The notes beneath the pieces are model-generated. The model searched no databases. It was given only the letters and a program-made list of their open reading frames with translations, and was not told the origin of the DNA. From Cycas panzhihuaensis (lineage: Eukaryota > Cycadophyta), in the NCBI GenBank assembly GCA_023213395.1, contig CM041465.1, positions 178,753,741 to 178,817,740 on the forward strand: a stretch of DNA of 64,000 nt. Direction: 5' to 3'. This document shows, piece by piece, positions 35,567-46,968 of the stretch. Both the position numbers and the translations under genes were made by a program. Every line of letters begins with the position of its first letter. Position 1 is the stretch's first letter.

Positions 35567-36825
35567 TCATCTTTTCTGTAAGTTAAGAGAATTCAAACAC
35601 CATTTGAACTTCTCTACTGGTACTAGTTTTGTGAATATATCAGCATAATTCTGATTGGTATAAATCTTCTCAAGTGCCACTCCACCTGCTACCACAACCT
35701 GTCTAACAAAATGGTACTTAAGAGCAATATGCTTTGTTCTACTATGATAAGCCAGATTCTTGGTTAAGTAAATGACACTTTGACTATTACAAAATACCTT
35801 TACATTTTCCTGTCTCCTTCCAAGCTCAACCAATAGACCCTATAACCAGATTGCTTCTTTACAAGCATATCTTTGCAAAGAACATATTCAGCTTTCGTGG
35901 TTGACAGTGCAATTGTGCTCTACAATTTGGACATCCAACTAATTGGACCATTTGCAAGAGTGAAAACATAACCCGAAGTAGACCTTCTTTTATCTAAATC
36001 TCCTGCAAAGCCTAAATCAACATATCCACAAACCTAATTACCTGTACCTCTAAAGGTGATGCAGTAGTCACTTGTGCCTCTCAAATACCGAAGCACCCAT
36101 TTCACTGCAGCCCAATGTTCTTTCCCTAGATTTGCCATAAACCTGCTAACTACACCAACTGCATGTGACAAATCAGGTCTTGTATATAGCATGGCATACA
36201 TCAAACTTTCTACTACAATGGCATAAGGCACACGAGACATAGAAGCCTTTTCTTCTTCACTACTAGGACTCATATTCAAAGAAAGCTTAAAGTGGGAAGC
36301 CAATGGGATACTCATTGGTTTCATATTTGTCATACCAAACATGGTTAGTACCTTCTCCACATATTTCTACTGTGATAACCATAGCTTACCATTTTTCCTA
36401 TCTCTATGTATCTCCATGCCTAAGATTTGTTTTGTAGCTCCTAGATCCTTCATATCAAAAGTCCTAGCCAATTAAGCCTTTAGCTTATTGATTTCTTCGA
36501 TGCTCTTACTTGCAACTAGCATGTTATCAACATATAATACCAAGATAATGAATAAGCCATTATCCATAAATTTAAAGAAAACACAATGATCATACTCACT
36601 TCTTTTAAAAATTTGGCTCTCCATGAAGGCATCAAACTTCTTGTACCACTGCCTAGGTGATTGCTTCAAGCCATACAATGATTTCCTAAGCTTGCAAACA
36701 AGTTTTTTCCTGCCATCTTATACAAATCCTTCTGGTTGATCCACATAGATCTTCTCATCTAAATCTCCATGTAGAAAAGCTATTTTTAAATCTAACAACT
36801 CCAACTCTAAATCGAGAGAAGCTAC
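35567..36825 (-). pseudogene. RT C-terminal half and RNase H of copia-1
   Basis: Continues the pol gene on the near side of element B. In order on the - strand: LDLKIAFLHGDL, YGLKQSPRQWY (36,678-36,472), the catalytic motif as YVDNML (Asp to Asn), then 36,360-36,034 with TRPDLSHAVGVVSRF and VKWVLRYLRGT. RNase H follows with a GDLDKRRSTSGY segment, a stop-containing stretch, and 35,833-35,567 with SQSVIYLTKN, SRTKHI and ADIFTK. The frame ends just before the polypurine tract. Stops separate the fragments. Confidence 0.9.
36821..36825. repeat. Target site duplication GCTAC, left (element B)
   Basis: Matches 53,419-53,423. The copia-1 RT reads across this point in the same frame once B is removed. 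Confidence 0.95.
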
Positions 36826-39366
36826 TGTTTCCCAGCTACTGGGAATGGACTCGAGACGCATCGACGTAGGTTTGTTCAAGTATATTTTCTTACTTTACTT
36901 GCCCATGTTTGATTGAGGTTATTTAGAGTAGGTTGCTTGACATATGCCTGCCTGCACGCATTGCTTTTCTACTTGCTCATAATGCATGTGCCTACGGCAT
37001 GCCTTCAGCCTATGACGACTCACAGCGGGGGCATTCCTTAGCGGATGCTACACCCCGTATGGCGCACAGCCACCCACGGTGTCTCCACGACCTCCTGGGA
37101 TGTTTCCGTCAGTCCTATTTGCTCTCATTACGACATGTTGCTTATGTTGCAGTCCTTCCTAAGTCTGATTTAATCCTTAGTTAGGACTCTTTGCATTATT
37201 TTGGGTACTTGGCCCTTTGCCAGGCATTCCTCACCGCTCTAATTCATGTTTAGCCTTTGTTTTTCCTCAAAACCTAATTTTTCTGTTTATTTTTCTCTTT
37301 TTTTTTATTTCAGGCTGATACCGCTGTAAACTTAGCGGTACCGCAGAGTTTGCTGCGGTACCGCAGAGTTTGCCGCGGTACGACTATTTGAAATTTAAAA
37401 AAAGAGAACCACGCGACAGTTTCTGATTTTTTCGTGAAACTGCCGCATGGCATGGATTGATTGGAGATGCCCTAACATCCCCAACGTTCACCTGCTGTGA
37501 ACAGGGGATAAAGGGGATTTTGCTCTCCATTTTTCAGATCCTTTGCTCATTTTTCAAACTTCTAAGGAAAATTTCTAAACTTTCACACAAAGAAAAACAC
37601 ACAGAAACATAAAACTTCATACACAGCAACTAGAGAAGGTGAAGTGGGCTGCCATCGGTTGGATTTTGTAGGACCATTGCTACCCCCTACTGCTCTCCAT
37701 AGCCAACTCCATTATTCTTGCAGGTGCTCAAGGATACAAGAGTCTTCTTCACCCAAAAAGCTGTTTCAAGGGTCAACTTCAAAGCTCCAAACTTGCAAGG
37801 AGCTTCCTTCATCCATACCCTTGCAAGAACTACTCATGACCAGCCTCTGTTTGTTATCTATTACTGCTGTTCCAAGTGGCAAAGTGTATGCTTAATCTCC
37901 CCATACAAGGTACTTCTTAGTTTTTACTTGCAACTTCTTGGTTTTTACTTGCAACTTCTTGTCTTTATTTGTAAATAGTTCATTTCTTTCTTTTTTCTAT
38001 TTTTTTATTTCTTTTGCTTCTAAATGAACATCATCCTAGTTAGCCACAACTCTCCCATAGTGTTGTTCTAGACTAGAGATACTTTTCCGGTGCTTCTTTG
38101 GAGCCCCTCCATTTTCTGTAAGCTCTCTTTCACTCTTTCCTTAGTTAGCTGGGGTAAAGGTGTACACACGAGGATTTGAGGGAGGTAGGCGGGGTTCCGT
38201 CCCCCATTGTTGTCCTTCTCCTCAAGGGTTCTGTCCCTTGTCCTCTTCCCTTTGCCACCCACGCTTTCCTAAGGAACGGGCTAAGGAAGTTTAGGGGATT
38301 TAGTCAGGGCATTTCGACCGGCCTAAGATAACCCGTCCCCATCTCATTGCCAACTAGTGTTTCCTTCCCGAACTCCATGGAGACCTCTCGTGGGTGAGTT
38401 AGCCATCCCGAGGCTATACTCAGTTCCATTTCGTATGTTTTTATGGTACATGATGGCGTGAGTGTTTCTTATATACTGTTATTTCATTCGGTTATATTCC
38501 TATGCTTAGTTTAGATTTTAGCTTCAGTTGATTTCAATTTATGTATACATATATTTCTTGGTAGATCTTGCGGCCTCTCTTCCGAGAGGAAGGTGTCTTT
38601 CTTACTTGTTTGCAGGATCGCATGTTGGTGGAGTGATACGTGGGACGAGCCCATTGCCAGTTAGCTCCCCGCACAGTAATTCTCTTTCTTTCGTTTCAAG
38701 CTTTCTGTTTTTTCCATTTGATTTACTTTTTGCATGCTTAAGGGGAGGTAAGTGAACCCCTCTTCCATCGCATCCGGCAACTACCGCTGATCGACGTTGA
38801 ATGCACGGAGAACGGAGAAAGAAGGAGTGGGACTTAGAGAGACAAGCCGCACCTCCACTCAAACGCTAGATCCAGGTATTCCCCTCGCTTCCCGCGTGGT
38901 TCCTTTTGCACCGTTTCCTTTTTGTGCATTTGTCTGAATAGATAGGGAATGATAAAAGAACATAAAGGGTAAAATGGAAAACATTCATCTTTTCTACATT
39001 ATTTCTTGCTTTACATAACATAGCATAGATAACTACTTGCTTCGTATCTGAGCCTTCCTTCTGTCGCACCTTTTACCTCATTTGCTTGCACGTTAGTAGT
39101 TGCCTTTCTCTTTGTTGCCTTCTCATTGCCTTGAGAAGACGCAACGCGCAAGGCGTTTCCTTTCCTTCTCGGCCATCCAAAGGGCAGGGAGGCCTTGTTT
39201 TGCACGGCTACCTGGAAGCAACTAGGCACCTTGCAGTCCCGAACCCGCGCTCCGGCGTACAGACGTCCTGCGAGGTGAGCTCCTCATTGCCTAGCTTAGT
39301 TAGCATAGTGCATTTTTATATCTTTTTGCTAGACGTAGGATCACCACCCCCATAGCGAGCGTTTCA
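36826..39366 (+). mobile_element. 5' LTR of element B
   Basis: 2,541 bp, TGTTTCCCAG...GCGTTTCA. It contains two complete GCGGTACCGC palindromes (37,335-37,344 and 37,355-37,364) where the 3' LTR has one. Splice-like signals include CAAG|GTACTT at 37,910, TTGTTTGCAG| at 38,615, GAG|GTAAGT at 38,748 and CCAG|GTATTC at 38,876. Open frames here (for example 37,718-37,978) run in LTR sense but contain no known domain and are not clearly conserved with A. Confidence 0.95.
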
Positions 39367-39367
39367 C

Positions 39368-39386
39368 TGGCGACCATACTGGGGAC
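39368..39386 (+). promoter_or_regulatory. Primer-binding site of element B
   Basis: TGGCGACCATACTGGGGAC, one base after the LTR. See the element A site for the one-base difference. Confidence 0.85.
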
Positions 39387-39639
39387 TGCCAGTAAGGGAG
39401 CTGAATTCGCTCTCCTTTTTCGTTGGTGTTCTTGCCCCTAGGTAGTTTCTTATTCCGTGTTTTCAGTTGGGCAACCCCCAACGTGCCTGCTTCGCTTTCC
39501 TTCTTTCCTTTTTTGTTTCTTCTAATAATGCTCGCAAAGGCGTTGCATGCGATGTTTCTCACGTCACTTGCGAGGTTTGCCGCCGTTGTTAGAAGACCAA
39601 TTGCCTCGTTCTCTTTCGTCGTTGAACCCCGATTCGACA
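39387..39639 (+). other. Untranslated leader of element B
   Basis: Lies between the primer-binding site and the gag ATG. An open frame runs through from 39,547 but the ATG shared with A is at 39,640. Confidence 0.6.
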
Positions 39640-41246
39640 ATGGAAGGTTACCCGTCCGATTGGGATTACCATACCATGACTTCGGGAACTCAAGAGTTCC
39701 CTGCATCTATTCGAGAATCCGCCCATGAGGGCGATGATTCCATCTACTACCCAGATGACCAATTCCATCCTACCGACTTTCACCCTTCCGCTCATGCAGT
39801 GGAAGATTCGGCCCCTCACGAGACTCACCACCCCACTGGTGAGCCTTACGAGGAGCGTCCTAAGGGATCCCCTACTTTCGAGATCCCGTCGACTTTATAT
39901 GGCTACGAGGATACCCCTCCCACTGACGTAGTCGAGGCGATTAGCGAGTACTTCCGAACAACTCGCCGCCAGCCGCACCCTAGATGGTTTGAAGAAGTGT
40001 TGCGCAATGTAGCATCTTCCTCATCCATCCCTGCGCCTTCTGCAACGATTGATGCTTCTGCTCGTGCACATTCGTCCTATGCCGTGTCTACCCCGGCTCC
40101 CAGGGCAAGTGTTGTGTCGTCTACTTCTAGCCGTGGTTTTACCTCTTCAGGACCCGTTCGTGGCATGTCCTTTCCCCAACTCGAGGTTAGCATACCATTT
40201 CTAAGCCAAATGCATGTGCCGCCTTCAAATGTAGCACATGCATTCCCTAGTAGGCCTCGAGGCCCTACTAGCGCTACTGCTATTAACTATGTAGGACCTA
40301 CTCCTACATACGTTCAAAGCTCTACTAGTGGTCCTTCCCTTTACGTGCCCCCAGGTTACATGTCTCAACCTTGGGAGCAAGCTAGAGGAAACCATCTTCC
40401 TGCTTACGGGATGGACCTGTTGCACCCATATGGAGTTGTGCCACCTACGGGTGGCCTATATGGGCAAAACCTGGTCCCTCACCCATCGTTTCCATTATCT
40501 AGCGCAACTCCCGTTGCTGCGTCATCGCAAGGGAGCATACCTCCTTTCCAGAGCGTCTACCCGCAACCCCCTTTTCAACAAGGGGCATTTCCCCAAGGAG
40601 GGATGGGTTTACCACCCCAATCCATTTCTTGCCGGTCATCGATCCATTAGCCCAAGTGAGGACACGTCCTTTCATGGACTATAGGTAGACGACATTATCT
40701 GTTGAGGCGCTAAGGACTAACCTGCCGCCTCACCCTCCTGAAGTTCCCAAATTCGACGGAACTTCATCGCAAGACCCAACCGAGCATGCACGCAGTTTCT
40801 CTATGGCGTGCATTGATTATTGGGCTTACGACCATATCCTTATGAAGCTATTTCTGCGATCCTTGTAGGGCGATGCCCTCAAGTGGTTTTACCGTCTTCC
40901 CGCTCATTTAATTTCTTCGTTCCAGTAATTGGTGGACGAGTTCGTCAACTATTTCAACATAGCCTGCCCATTCAAAAGTAGAATGAAGGCGCTTCTGTCA
41001 CTTAAACAAGGTCACGACGAGATGAACCGTGACTTTGTGCGACGCTTTCACGATCTCCTTCACTCTACCAAGGCCACGTTGCCTGAAGAGTTGAAGCGAG
41101 ATCTCTTCATTAACGCACTTCGTCCCGAAGTGCATATGGAAGTCCTTAAGATGGAGGCAACCACATGTGACTCCATGATTAGGAGGTGCTTGGCGTTGGA
41201 GGCCATTGAGATCCAAGCTGGACTCAAGAAACCTCCTAAGTCCTAG
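39640..41246 (+). pseudogene. gag of element B
   Basis: ATG at 39,640 (MEGYPSDWDYH), shared with A. The first 337 codons to 40,650 are open and rich in Pro, Ser, Tyr and Gln. A shift of one base near 40,630 moves the rest to another frame. There, stops near 40,681, 40,866 and 40,926 interrupt the gag core (GDALKWFYRLPAH, MNRDFVRRFHDLLHS, LPEELKRDLFINALRPE). The frame 40,929-41,246 is the last part of this core and ends in TAG. Confidence 0.9.
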
Positions 41247-41444
41247 TAACGTCGCAAGGCGCCTCCCCTAGCGAAGGAAACCAAACCTTCGTAACTCGCT
41301 AGGTCCACCTCTCATCCGACTGAGAGGACCCTAGATCCTCTTACCTCCGCTATTCGCTCATTCGAGTGCACGATGAAGGAGCTTAAGCTCCAGCCTCCTT
41401 TGTCGCCGACCTCCCATAAAACTATTTAGCAAGCTTCTCATGCG

Positions 41445-42614
41445 ATGCCCCCCAAAGGGGGTAACACCCAACCTTCTGAAGCAAGGAGGATTGATCCTCC
41501 CCTTAAGAAGAGGTGGTGTTCCATCCACGGGGAGTGTTTCCATGATGATTCGCATTGCCGGGCACAGCACCCACGCGACGCCCTGCCGCGCGATTTATTC
41601 CCCAGGCGAGCATCGAGGCCTAACCTTGATCAGCTCATTCATAGAGACCCGTTCCCCAAACATGGGGAACATGGTCGTGATGTTCAGCAAAGGAACAATC
41701 AGAATCGGGATAGATCCCCTGATCCTCGCCCTTCGCATGGTAGAGGGAAGGGTGTGCGAAGGCCATCTTCCCTTTCGCACTCCCCTGATCGCCGTGCTCC
41801 ATCACCTTCGCGGTCCCGTAACAAGGAAAAGAAGGTGATCCAAATGCTTGAGACCACTCCCCTTTATGCGTTGACCCGGTCTCAAGCTGCGAAGGAGGCA
41901 ACAGGTGCCTCCGCGTCTACCTCGCAACTTGATCCTCCTCCGGAAGCCGTTCCTCCGGAGATTCTCGCACTTCCCAAGAGTATTCCTGTCTACCCCAGTC
42001 GATTCGACTTTAGGAGAGCTCTCACCCAACCCACAGGGAGGGGTAAGCCCTTCTTCGTAGTCGAAGAGCTTCTCACGGTGGCTGCCGGGATGTCTATCAT
42101 GGACGTCTTGAGAAGTTACCCCAAGCAACGAGCGCTCCTCTTGGAAGCTCTAGGATCGAATGACGCGTCCGTTCATACCTTGGGTACAACCCAAAGTTGT
42201 GAACCCATTATCTCCTTTGATCCCAGAGATCTTTCCGCATCTAGTGGAAGGGAACGCCAATGGAACTTCCCTTTCACCATTACCATAGATACTCCCAATT
42301 ACATGTTGCAGAGAACCGTCGTGGACAACGGTTCTTCCGTCAATGCCATGCCTTTGCGCGTTATGCAAGAGCTTGGAATTTCTGCCTTGAAACCTATTCC
42401 ATGGCGTTGTCAGGGTTATGACGGTAGCGAGAAGACTCCCTTAGGATCTGTCTCGATACCCCTTACCCTCAAGGATAAGACCGTCATTACTGACATCGTC
42501 GTCCTTGATGTTGATGTTGATTGCAACTTGCTTCTGGGTCGACCATGGCTTGACCAAATGGGAGCTGTGTGTTCTACCCGTTGGGGGCAACTTAAATTTG
42601 TCCATAACGGATAA
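41445..42614 (+). pseudogene. Gag zinc knuckle and protease of element B
   Basis: A 389-aa open stretch starting MPPKGGN. CSIHGECFHDDSHC (about residues 25-38) fits CX2HX4HX4C, an RNA-binding knuckle at the gag C-terminus. An Arg/Ser-rich linker follows, then the retropepsin-like domain with VVDNGSSVNAMPL (catalytic Asp codon near 42,323) and LLLGRPWLDQ. A TAA after FVHNG truncates it; element A reads Q at this place. Upstream, 41,247-41,444 is the same linker with stops. Confidence 0.9.
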
Positions 42615-43232
42615 ATGAAAGTTGTCTCCCACGAGTAATCGCTTTCCAAACTAGCCAGGCCTTCCACCTAGGCTAGCCATGGCCATACGAAGGGAAACAA
42701 ACACCCTTCCAACCATGTCTCAGCTTGCTCCATTGGAATCCCCAATTCCTCTTACTGTGAAGAAGATTCCACACCTTCTTCTCCTGGTTTGACGCGTTTC
42801 GCCCCCATTGGTGTCAGGAGCTATGGGTACCTCGCCATATTTGACGATGATGGGTCCCATAGCGAGGATGAGGATCGTCCTCACCCAGTTTCGCTCCTCT
42901 GCACTAGTGCGAGGCATCCTCCTAGTCCTAGGCTCCCTCCTAGGGCCCCTTTTATTGTAGAGCCTGGTCATTTTCACATGTCACATGACATTGCGCATGT
43001 TGATCATCGCGGTCCTGGCTCTTCCATCCCATCACTTCCCGTAGGTGATGATGTTGAGAGTTTCCCTCTTGCTTTTTACGAGAGACCTCTCATTGACTCT
43101 CCTTCGGAGTCTCTTAGGGATGATGGGAAGTTTTCAGGCCATACCGGTCCTATCGCTCCCACACTATCTCGCGCCTCGTCCATTCAAAGTTAGGTTATCC
43201 ATGGGGTAGACTACTTCGAAGACGATGAGGCT
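42615..43232 (+). pseudogene. Protease/RT linker of element B
   Basis: Corresponds to the C-terminal part of the 453-aa frame of element A. An open piece at 42,789-43,193 is acidic and Ser/Pro/His-rich (DDDGSHSEDEDR). No catalytic domain is expected here. Confidence 0.7.
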
Positions 43233-44339
43233 TTGCTGGAACACTTAGCTGGTTCCATGCCGAGTTTACCTCCTGGTCACCACAAGCTTGGCCACCAGAA
43301 GGTCTTAGAGATTGGGTCTGCATTAGCTGACCCAATCCCCTCTTCCACTTCCTCCATTCTGGTTGATCTCGCCCCCCTCCATTTCGAGGAGGAGAATGCC
43401 ATGTACATGGGGGCAACTCAGGACATAGTCCTTGCCCCAGACAAGGTCATCAAGGTAGGGGCAGAATGTACTCCTGACGAAGTGAGGGAATACTCCCTCC
43501 TGTTCCGGGAATTCCACGATATATTCGTGTGGGACTACTCAGACATGAAGGGCATTGACCCCTCCATTGTCACGCACAACCTTACGACCTTTCCTGACGC
43601 TTGTCCCGTGCGTCAAAAGCAGCGTCCCCTTCACCCGAAGCTTTCAGCTACTGTTAAGATGGAAGTTGAGAAGCTTCTAGAGGCGGGACTCATTTCTTCC
43701 ATTGATTACCCTAAGTGGGTATCGAATATCGTTCCCGTTGCTAAGAAGAATGGGACCATTCGTATTTGTGTCGACTTTCGCGATATAAACAACGCTTTTC
43801 CTAAGGACAACTTTCCTCTTCCCTTCATAGATCAAATAATCGGTCGTACAGCTGGATTCAAAGTTATGTCCTTGATGGACGGCTTCTCCAGCTATAACCA
43901 GATTCAGATTTATCCCGAAGACCGCCATAAGACGACCTTCACTATGCCATGGGGTACCTTTGCCTACAAGGCAATGCCCTTTGGTCTTAAGAATGCAGGT
44001 GCTACTTATCAAAGAGCCATGCATTTTATCTTTCATGACCTCATCAATAATATGTTGGAGGTCTTCATGGACAATATGATGGGCTTTTCGTATACTAGAG
44101 CCCATCATCCCTCCGACTTGTACGCCATCTTCGCAAGATGCTGCTAGTATCACGTTAGTCTAAACTCGCTGAAATGCGTGTTTGCCATCACCTCAAGCAA
44201 ACCCTTGGGTTTCCTCGTGTCCCAACAAGGAATCCAAATCGATCCGGAAAAGGTCAAGGCAATCCTTGACATGTTGCCACTTAGGATCCAATGATAAATT
44301 AAGTCGTTTCTAGGCAGGCTTGGTTTTCTGAGGCGTTTC
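43233..44339 (+). pseudogene. Reverse transcriptase of element B, catalytic Asp lost
   Basis: The open frame 43,233-44,147 (304 aa) starts at an internal Met. It carries VEKLLEAGLISSIDYPKWVSN, RICVDFRDIN, SLMDGFSSYNQIQI and MPFGLKNAGATYQRAM. The YxDD-type motif reads FMDNMM, with GAC at 44,070-44,072 and AAT at 44,073-44,075, so the second catalytic Asp is Asn. A TAG follows ARCC. The RT/RNase H connection goes on to about 44,339 with further stops. Confidence 0.92.
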
Positions 44340-44950
44340 TTGGCAAATTTCGCCATAAACGCCAAGCCTCTTACAAACCTATTAAAGAAAGGAGCCCCTT
44401 TTGTTTGGTCAGACAAGACCCAAAAGGCCTTCGTAGGACTCAAGGAAGCCCTCGCCCTACACCGGGCGCCTCGCTTTAATAGGCCCTTCATCCTATACAC
44501 CTCAGCAATCGACAAATCCCTGGGCGCGATGCTCGCACATGAGGATGATTCGGGAACCGAAAGGGCCATTTATTTCATCAGCTGCACTCTCATTGCCGCT
44601 GAATTAAACTATCCCCTCGCTGAAAAGGAATGCCTCTCCTTGGTCCATGCGACCAAGAAGTTTAGGCATTACTTGCTCAGCAATACAACCAAGGTGATCG
44701 TTTAATCCGATCCCTTGCGTTACTTACTTACCCGTTCAGACTTGACAGGTAGGGCGGGACGTTGGGCCATCCTGCTTCAAGAATTCGACTTGCAAGTTGT
44801 CAATAGGAAGTCGAAGAAGGGAATGATAGTAGCGGAGCAATTAGCCGATGCTGCCATTCCCAACGCGAGTGGTATTCCTGTTGACGACTCTTTCCCAGAC
44901 GAGTCTATTATGACCATTCGTGATGTTTCACCTCACCCACTCGCTGACAG
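44340..44950 (+). pseudogene. RNase H of element B pol
   Basis: Two open pieces (44,340-44,705 and the start of 44,715-45,269) separated by a TAA where A reads Q. They contain FAINAKPLTNLLKKG, PFVWSDKTQKAF, ILYTSAIDKSLG (A has ATDESLG), EKECLSLVH and LLQEFDLQVVNRKSKKG. The domain is complete in outline but carries substitutions at conserved positions. Confidence 0.88.
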
Positions 44951-46199
44951 CGAGTGGTATGGTGACATTGTGCGATATCTGACTCAGCAAGAATATCACC
45001 CTGAAGCCAGTAACAAGGTCAGGTCGCGTATCCACGCCACTGCTAGGCAACACTTCCTCGTGGATGAAGTGTTGTACAAGAGATCTTTCGATGGGATCCT
45101 GCTTCGCTACATCGCTCCTGACGAAGCAGACCAAATACTCCGCAAATGCCACCATGGCATTTGTGGGGGCCACTTTGGGGGCCAATTCATGGCCCAAAGG
45201 ATCCTCCGTATGGGCTATTACTGGCCGTCCTTATTCAAGGACACCCACACTTGTGCCCTTAGATGTTAGCGTTGTCAGGAGCATGCCAACGTCTCCCACA
45301 TGCCTTCCGAGGTGTTGCACCCTATCATGTCTCCGTGGCCCTTTCCTCAGTGGGGCTTAGACCTCATTGGGGCTATATCACCGCCATCTTTTGCACAACA
45401 CAAATATATCTTAACCGCTACTGAATACTTCACTAAATAGGCAGAGACGATCCCCCTATTCGCTACCCTTGGCAAGACGATAGCCACCTTCGTCTACCAG
45501 CATATTATATGTCATTTCAGAATTCTAGATGTCCTAATTACAGATAATGGAACTTCCTTCTGTAATAAGGAAATGGACGAATTGTGCGAGAAATTTAAGA
45601 TCTCGCATAAGACGTCATCCCCTTATTACCCCCAAGCCAACGGGCAAGTTAAATCTTTCAACAAAACACTCATCAGCATCTTGAAGAAAACCGTTGCCCA
45701 GTCTCAAAGAGACTGGCATATCCAACTCCCTTCCGCCCTATGGGCTTATCGCACTTCCATCCGCACGGCTACCGGAATGACCCCATTCTCGTTAGTCTAC
45801 GGAACCGAGGCGATACTCCTATTGGAAGTGGAGATCCCCTCTCTTTGGGTTTCCCTTCGAGGCCTTATTGACGAGGAGTCTATTCGCCAGGCTTGCCTCC
45901 TAGACCTCGAAGCCCTGGATGAGAGGCGCTTAGCGGCTTATCAAGCGAACCTCGCTTCGAAAGCCCACTTACAAAGGACACATGACAAACGTCTTCGTGC
46001 TCGTCCTTTGTGTCCCGGGGACCACGTCCTCAAATTGGAGTACCTTTACGATCGCTTGGCCAAATTCGGGCCCAAGTGGGTAGGCCCCTTTGTCGTTCTC
46101 GAAAGCCTCAATAACAGTGCATATAGGATCGCCACCTTAGACGGCTTGGAATTTGAGAAAGCGGTCAATGAGAAGTTCCTCAAGAAATTTTACACGTGA
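44951..46199 (+). pseudogene. Integrase of element B, catalytic Glu changed to Lys
   Basis: The zinc domain is seen as a QILRKCHHGICGGHFGG segment and CALRC; a TAG replaces the next codon. The core holds GLDLIGA (Asp), then LITDNGTSF (Asp), with another TAG between them. The last open frame, 45,573-46,199 (208 aa), has YYPQANGQVKSFNK where the catalytic Glu is expected (Lys instead), and a complete C-terminus with KWVGPFVVLE ending FLKKFYT. A has Glu at this place. Confidence 0.9.
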
Positions 46200-46222
46200 T
46201 CTTTCCGCTCTTTTCTTCGCCA

Positions 46223-46392
46223 TGCTCCAAAACGAGCCTAAACTACCATTTTAAATTGTTCCCATTCCTCCCAACCACGGGTTGAATGGCAATTTAAGAT
46301 GGATTCATGCTCCAAAACGAGCCTAAACTACCATTTTAAATTGTTCATATTCCTCCCAACCACGGGTAGAATGGCAATTTAAGATGGATTTT
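46223..46392 (+). repeat. 85-bp tandem repeat, two copies (element B)
   Basis: TGCTCCAAAACGAGCCTAAA begins at 46,223 and at 46,308. Each unit includes CTCCCAACCACGGGT and GGCAATTTAAGATGGATT. It is the counterpart of the repeat at 21,550-21,720. Confidence 0.88.
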
Positions 46393-46968
46393 CGCTTCTT
46401 CTTCCGGTTCCTCCCGCGGAACCCGCATTCCCGTGTGCTCTCGGGAACCTTTGTCCTCCTATTTGGGCATCCCCCGACTAGGATGACGCTGTGGAGTATC
46501 GTCACTCCTTTTTCCTGTCTGTTGTTTCCTTTGCATATTCCGCTATGCTCCCCCGTGGACATGCATGTCGCTCTATTTCTAACCTCACACCTCTTGATCA
46601 CCTCTGCTTACGGTGAACGTGTGTACTCCTGTTAGACATATAGCCATACATAGAAGGAAACACATGCATATTACAACAAAATTTTTTACAACAAAACATA
46701 TTTATATTTACAACATACAAAAATATTCATTTACAAAAGTAAACCATACATGCTATCTCTATCATACATGATACACACCATTTCATGTCAAAATGGGGTT
46801 CTAATTATCCCGTATATATATATATATATATCAAAATGTCATAGTACATTGTGCATGTGGGAAGCCGGGATCCTTGCAGGGGGGGTACAATCATGTGAGC
46901 CTATATATGACCCCCTGGAGGCCCGTGCTTTCCCGTCAAAACCATATATATGTACATCTCATCTACTG
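46393..46968. other. Spacer with AT microsatellite
   Basis: Matches 20,975-21,549 of element A. It contains a (TA)n run at about 46,813-46,832 and no recognised gene. Confidence 0.5.
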
